This document shows positions 60,220 to 64,000 of a DNA stretch of 64,000 bases, one piece after another. Location: assembly GCF_004634245.1 (NCBI RefSeq), contig NZ_SJTF01000017.1:52322-116321 (forward strand), read 5' to 3'. The DNA comes from Flavobacterium foetidum (GTDB lineage Bacteria; Bacteroidota; Bacteroidia; Flavobacteriales; Flavobacteriaceae). The notes beneath the pieces are model-generated. The model was not told the origin of the DNA. It made no database searches and worked only from the letters and a program-made list of their open reading frames with translations. The translations under genes and the position numbers were made by a program. Each line of letters begins with the position of its first letter. The first letter of the stretch is position 1.

Positions 60220-61824
60220 TTATAAATTTGCAAAGAAATCATTTCCTTTATCATCTGTAATAATGAATGCTGGGAAATCTTTAACCGTGATTTTACGAAC
60301 GGCTTCCATTCCTAATTCTTCAAAATCAACTACTTCTACTTTAAGAATGTTTTCTTGTGCCAAGATTGCAGCGGGGCCTCCGATTGAGCCAAGATAAAAT
60401 CCGCCGTATTTGTTGCAGGCGTCTGTAACTTGTTTCGTGCGATTTCCTTTAGCCAGCATAATCATACTGCCGCCGTTTTTTTGGAATTCATCAACATATA
60501 CATCCATACGTCCAGCTGTAGTTGGCCCGAAACTTCCTGATGGCATTCCTTCTGGAGTTTTTGCAGGTCCAGCATAATAAACTGGGTGATTCTTAAAATA
60601 TTCTGGCATTGGTTTTCCAGCGTCTAGCAATTCTTTGATTTTTGCGTGGGCGATATCTCGAGCTACAATAACGGTTCCGTTTAGTTTTAAACGTGTTTTG
60701 ATCGGATATTGCGATAATTTAGCCAAAATATCTGCCATTGGCTGATCCAAATCAATTTCGACCGGAGCTTCTAGGTGTGGTGCCGTTTCTGGCAAAAACT
60801 GTTTCGGATTTACTTCTAATTGCTCAACAAAGATTCCGTCTTTAGTGATTTTTCCTTTGATGTTTCTGTCGGCAGAGCAAGAAACTCCTAATCCAACCGG
60901 ACAAGAAGCGGCATGGCGTGGCAAACGAATTACGCGAACATCGTGCGTGAAATATTTTCCTCCAAATTGAGCACCGATTTCACTTTCTTGACAGATTTTC
61001 TGAACTCGTTCTTCCCACTCTAAATCACGAAACGCCTGACCGGCCATATTTCCAGAAGTTGGGAGATTGTCATAATATCCTGCTGAAGCTTTTTTTACAG
61101 CGCTTAAGTTGGCTTCTGCAGAAGTACCGCCAATAACCAAAGCCAAGTGGTAAGGAGGACAAGCCGAAGTTCCTAAATCCTTAATTTTAGCACGGATAAA
61201 AGCATCCATCGATTTATCGTTCAATAACGATTTGGTTTGTTGATATAAGTAAGTCTTATTCGCAGAACCTCCTCCTTTTGCCATAAACAAGAACTCGTAC
61301 GAAGCTCCTTTTTTAGCATAAATATCAATCTGTGCCGGAAGATTCGAACCCGAGTTCTTCTCTTCAAACATTGAAATAGGCACTATCTGAGAATAACGTA
61401 AATTTCTTTTTTGGTAAGTATTGAAGATTCCTCTGCTCAACCATTCTGCATCGTCTACACCAGTAAAAATGCTTTCTCCTTTTTTGGCCATTACAATAGC
61501 AGTTCCTGTATCCTGACAGCTTGGCAATTGTCCTTCTGCAGCAACAGTGGCATTTTGCAATAAATTATAAGCTACGAAACGGTCATTATCTGTCGCCTCT
61601 GGATCGTCAAGAATTTTTCTTAGTTTTTGAAGGTGTGTCGTTCTAAGCATAAACGAAACATCTGTCAAGGCTTCTTCTGCTAATAATTCTAAACCTTTTG
61701 GGTCAACGGTCAAAATTTCACGTCCGCCAAACTCTTCTACTTTTACAAAATCTGAAGTAATTTTGCGGTACTGCGTATCATCCTTCAAAATCGGATAAGG
61801 ATCCTGGTATATAAAATCAATCAT
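60220..61824 (-). CDS. Class I (Fe-S) fumarate hydratase
   Basis: The 534-residue protein is a single-chain class I fumarase. The three cluster ligands are visible as Cys103 (PSCQDTGTA), Cys222 (TSACPPYH) and Cys316 (GVSCSADRN). Their spacing (119 and 94 residues) is the same as in characterised class I fumarases. It interconverts fumarate and malate in the citric acid cycle through an oxygen-sensitive [4Fe-4S] cluster. A good -7 element lies upstream. The gene is monocistronic. Confidence 0.95.
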   Translation of the reverse strand: MIDFIYQDPYPILKDDTQYRKITSDFVKVEEFGGREILTVDPKGLELLAEEALTDVSFMLRTTHLQKLRKILDDPEATDNDRFVAYNLLQNATVAAEGQLPSCQDTGTAIVMAKKGESIFTGVDDAEWLSRGIFNTYQKRNLRYSQIVPISMFEEKNSGSNLPAQIDIYAKKGASYEFLFMAKGGGSANKTYLYQQTKSLLNDKSMDAFIRAKIKDLGTSACPPYHLALVIGGTSAEANLSAVKKASAGYYDNLPTSGNMAGQAFRDLEWEERVQKICQESEIGAQFGGKYFTHDVRVIRLPRHAASCPVGLGVSCSADRNIKGKITKDGIFVEQLEVNPKQFLPETAPHLEAPVEIDLDQPMADILAKLSQYPIKTRLKLNGTVIVARDIAHAKIKELLDAGKPMPEYFKNHPVYYAGPAKTPEGMPSGSFGPTTAGRMDVYVDEFQKNGGSMIMLAKGNRTKQVTDACNKYGGFYLGSIGGPAAILAQENILKVEVVDFEELGMEAVRKITVKDFPAFIITDDKGNDFFANL

Positions 61825-61839
61825 TACTTTGTTTTTTTA

Positions 61840-61847
61840 CAAAGTTA
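61840..61847 (-). promoter_or_regulatory. -7 element (TAACTTTG) of the fumarase gene
   Basis: On the minus strand TAACTTTG lies 15 bases before the start codon, giving a leader of only a few bases to about ten. No clear -33 TTTG is seen. Confidence 0.5.
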
Positions 61848-61893
61848 AAAATTATTTATTTTAGAAAGGTTTTGAATAAGGTCTGCCGACAAG

Positions 61894-62625
61894 TTATTTC
61901 GTATTGTGGAACTCATCAAAACTCATTGTTTTCTGGAAATAATTCTTGTCTTTTGCAGAAAGCAATATCTTGTTCCAATGGTTGTTTTTGAATTCAAAAG
62001 AAGTTGAATCTGAGTAACTTACAACTCCTAAATTTTCATCGTCTCCGTCCGCAGGTTCAAATGCAACATTCTTGCAATAAAACTTTTTTGTTTCAGAATC
62101 AACGTCTTGGCTGTAAAATTCAACCCAGCTTCCCCAACCGCTATCTGAAATTGTGAGCCATGAATAAACAAGCTCGGCTTCGTTATTTTTCAGGTAGAAA
62201 AGAAAATGATCGTGTGCATATCCACAGGCGGGATAGCCATATGAAACATGCAGAAAAGGGGAGCTTTTAGATTTCTTTACATCATTCAACCCAAAAGAAG
62301 CACTCCATTCCGAACCTTTTTCATTTCCTTTAATTGCTACTTTAGAAGAAGCCGTTTTTACTTTATTTTCGTAAAAATCTAGTTGATAATGGGAGGTAAC
62401 AATACTGTCCTTGTCCATGTTTTCTTTTACAAGGTTTGCAAGGATATAATCTTTAGAAAAAGAATCTTCTCCATCTGAAATTGTGATAGTATCTGTTTTT
62501 AGGAATTTATCTTTTACAACAGCGGTTTCTTTTATATCTGCCTTTAATACATTGGTTTGATTTTGCTTTTGTTCTTTCTGACATGCGACCACAAGAATTG
62601 CAAGTACCAGGTGTTTTAGTTTCAT
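61894..62625 (-). CDS. Lipoprotein of unknown function
   Basis: The 243-residue protein has a short lipoprotein signal (KHLVLAILVVAC, Cys15) and a charged linker. A beta-rich domain follows with YGYPACGYAHDHFLFYLKNN (about 130-149) and SWLTISDSGWGSWVEFYSQD. The two Trp/Gly-rich blocks are distinctive, but I do not recognise the family. It starts four bases after the stop of the RAYT gene upstream, so it may be read on the same transcript by accident of insertion. Confidence 0.6.
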   Translation of the reverse strand: MKLKHLVLAILVVACQKEQKQNQTNVLKADIKETAVVKDKFLKTDTITISDGEDSFSKDYILANLVKENMDKDSIVTSHYQLDFYENKVKTASSKVAIKGNEKGSEWSASFGLNDVKKSKSSPFLHVSYGYPACGYAHDHFLFYLKNNEAELVYSWLTISDSGWGSWVEFYSQDVDSETKKFYCKNVAFEPADGDDENLGVVSYSDSTSFEFKNNHWNKILLSAKDKNYFQKTMSFDEFHNTK

Positions 62626-62629
62626 AGCT

Positions 62630-63091
62630 TTACATTAGTTCTTCAAAAATATATCTTTCTTCGTACGGAACCTTGAACTTGTTGAGAAAATTTAAATATT
62701 CTACAGTAAAGCTTTGTTTTTTATGATGCTCTTCTTGATTTTGAATGTATTTGTAAACAGAATCCATTTGAGATTGACTGTATGAAAAGGCTCCATAACC
62801 TTCCTGCCATGAAAATTGAGACTTCGTTAATTGATTGTCATTAATGTATTTTGAAGATTTTGCTTTAATGGTTTTCATTAATTCTGAAAGTGAAATGGTT
62901 GGCTTTAATGCCAAGAGACAGTGAACATGATCTTCTACGCCATTTACTATAATAGTTTTACATCCAGTTTCGTTAATTAAATTACCAATTACGGCTAACA
63001 ATTTTGGTTTCCATTTTTCATTTATGACTGCATTTCTATATTTTACAGCAAATACTGTTTGAATATAAACTTGATGATAGGTGTTTGCCAT
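62630..63091 (-). CDS. REP-associated tyrosine transposase, second copy
   Basis: The 153-residue protein has the HUH motif DHVHCLLAL (His55, His57) and the tyrosine helix SVYKYIQNQEEHH (Tyr113/Tyr115), at the same positions as the RAYT at 6.2 kb but with different sequence elsewhere. A palindromic repeat array of a different family begins ~80 bases upstream of its start and continues past the window end. The pairing with its own repeat type fits the view that each RAYT recognises its own REP family. Confidence 0.9.
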   Translation of the reverse strand: MANTYHQVYIQTVFAVKYRNAVINEKWKPKLLAVIGNLINETGCKTIIVNGVEDHVHCLLALKPTISLSELMKTIKAKSSKYINDNQLTKSQFSWQEGYGAFSYSQSQMDSVYKYIQNQEEHHKKQSFTVEYLNFLNKFKVPYEERYIFEELM

Positions 63092-63169
63092 TTGAATTTT
63101 TTTACAAAATAAATCAATCTTGTATAACGAAAGTGATTTTTTGTAATATTTAACTTTCTTTTTTGCGGA

Positions 63170-64000
63170 TATCGGTCGTTCCTGAGGAACTTTATAGGCA
63201 TATCCTTATCATCAACGGATTAAAATCCGTTGCTACAATATTTGTTCGTTCCTACGGAACTTTATATACGGAATGTCATTATTATCAACGGATTAAAACC
63301 CGTCACTACAATATTTGTTCGTTCCTATCGGAACTTCTTATTTGATTTATGGTGCAAAAGGAAAGAGCCTATAGGCGCGAGAGATATTGTAGGGCGGATT
63401 TTAATCCGGTTAAATAAATATCCGCACAGACAAGAGATCCGTAGGATTGGCTCATATCTCTTTTTTGGATTTAAAAAGATGATTCGTTCCTATGGAACTT
63501 TATATGCATGTATTTATCATCAACGGATTAAAATCCGTTGCTACAATATTCGTTCGTTCCTGTCGGAACTTCTTATTTGATTTATTGTGCAAAAAGAAAG
63601 AGCCTATAGGCTCGGGAGATATTGTAGGGCCGGATTTTAATCCGGTTAAATAAATATCCGCACAGACAAGAGATCCGTAGGATCGGCTCATATCTCTTTT
63701 TTAGATTTAAAAAGATGATTCGTTCCTACTACGGAACTTTATATGCATGTCGTTAACATCAACGGATTAAAATCCGTTGCTACAATATTTGTTCGTTCCT
63801 TCCGGAACTTTCTATAAATTTCTTTATCATCAACGGATTAAAATCTATTGCTACAATATTTGTTCGTTCCTCCGGAACTTCTGATCCGATTTATATGCAA
63901 AAATAAAGAGCCTATAGGCTCGAGAGATATTGTAGGGCCGGATTTTAATCCGGTTAAATAAATATCCGCACAGACAAGAGATCCGTAGGATCGGCTCATA
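63170..64000. repeat. Second palindromic repeat array with higher-order units, continuing past the window
   Basis: Short palindromes ACGGATTAAAATCCGT (near 63214, 63281, 63524, 63760 and 63834) and GTTCCTACGGAAC-type hairpins alternate. A longer block (GAACTTCTTATTTGATTTAT, then GAGCCTATAGGCTC, GCCGGATTTTAATCCGG and ATCCGTAGGAT) recurs at about 63334, 63566 and 63876. Block spacing is ~232 and ~310 bases, the longer one containing an extra ~77-bp unit. Reading frames through it are artefacts of the repeats. Confidence 0.9.

Noticed and set aside
63163..63691. Reading frames on both strands at the right end of the window
   Set aside because: They read through the repeat units and repeat themselves with the same period.

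Overview
The window looks like the chromosome of a gliding Flavobacterium-type bacterium (phylum Bacteroidota). The DNA is AT-rich, upstream regions are A-rich without clear Shine-Dalgarno sites, and several promoters carry the Bacteroidota -7 element TAnnTTTG. Lineage markers include gldH, a lycopene cyclase, a BrxA/BrxB-type bacilliredoxin and many short lipoproteins. No rRNA, tRNA or CRISPR array was seen.

Layout. (1) 1-8.7 kb, plus strand: the end of a TonB-dependent receptor, an exported thioredoxin-like protein, lycopene cyclase, a bacilliredoxin, then two tRNA U34 hydroxylase genes, trhO and trhP. Both hydroxylases end in the same C-terminal domain. They are separated by a REP-associated (RAYT) transposase and a five-copy palindromic array, and trhP is followed at once by a small ferredoxin. 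(2) 8.8-50.8 kb: 50 intact genes, all on the minus strand, mostly short. Many are immunity-type or unknown families (DUF4240, DUF1266, DKNYY, DUF2004, CbrC, SUKH-4-like, WGR, ankyrin); others are exported or lipoproteins. They are separated by several families of repeats, and at least four small genes are broken. No polymorphic toxin gene is visible, so I read the region as an orphan immunity/cassette island. Inside it lie a four-gene restriction-modification island (27.9-31.9 kb) with terminal inverted repeats and a tidy four-gene operon of exported proteins (34.6-38.3 kb). (3) 51.0-62.6 kb: core genes, namely ricT-like, gldH, PBP1A, the two subunits of a 3-oxoacid CoA-transferase, a small outer-membrane protein, a PPP phosphatase, dinB, a PAS protein, class I fumarase and a lipoprotein. 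(4) 62.6-64.0 kb: a second RAYT transposase and a large palindromic repeat array of a different family that runs off the window.

How parts work together. trhO, trhP and the ferredoxin probably serve one tRNA wobble-uridine modification. ricT, gldH and the PBP1A gene form a compact co-oriented unit. The restriction-modification genes (C protein, two cytosine methylases, HNH nuclease) are translationally coupled, and the C gene has a palindrome at its own promoter. In the island, short homologous repeats bracket individual genes, which would allow cassettes to be gained and lost by homologous recombination. The nonsense and frameshift lesions suggest that many of these cassettes are under weak selection.
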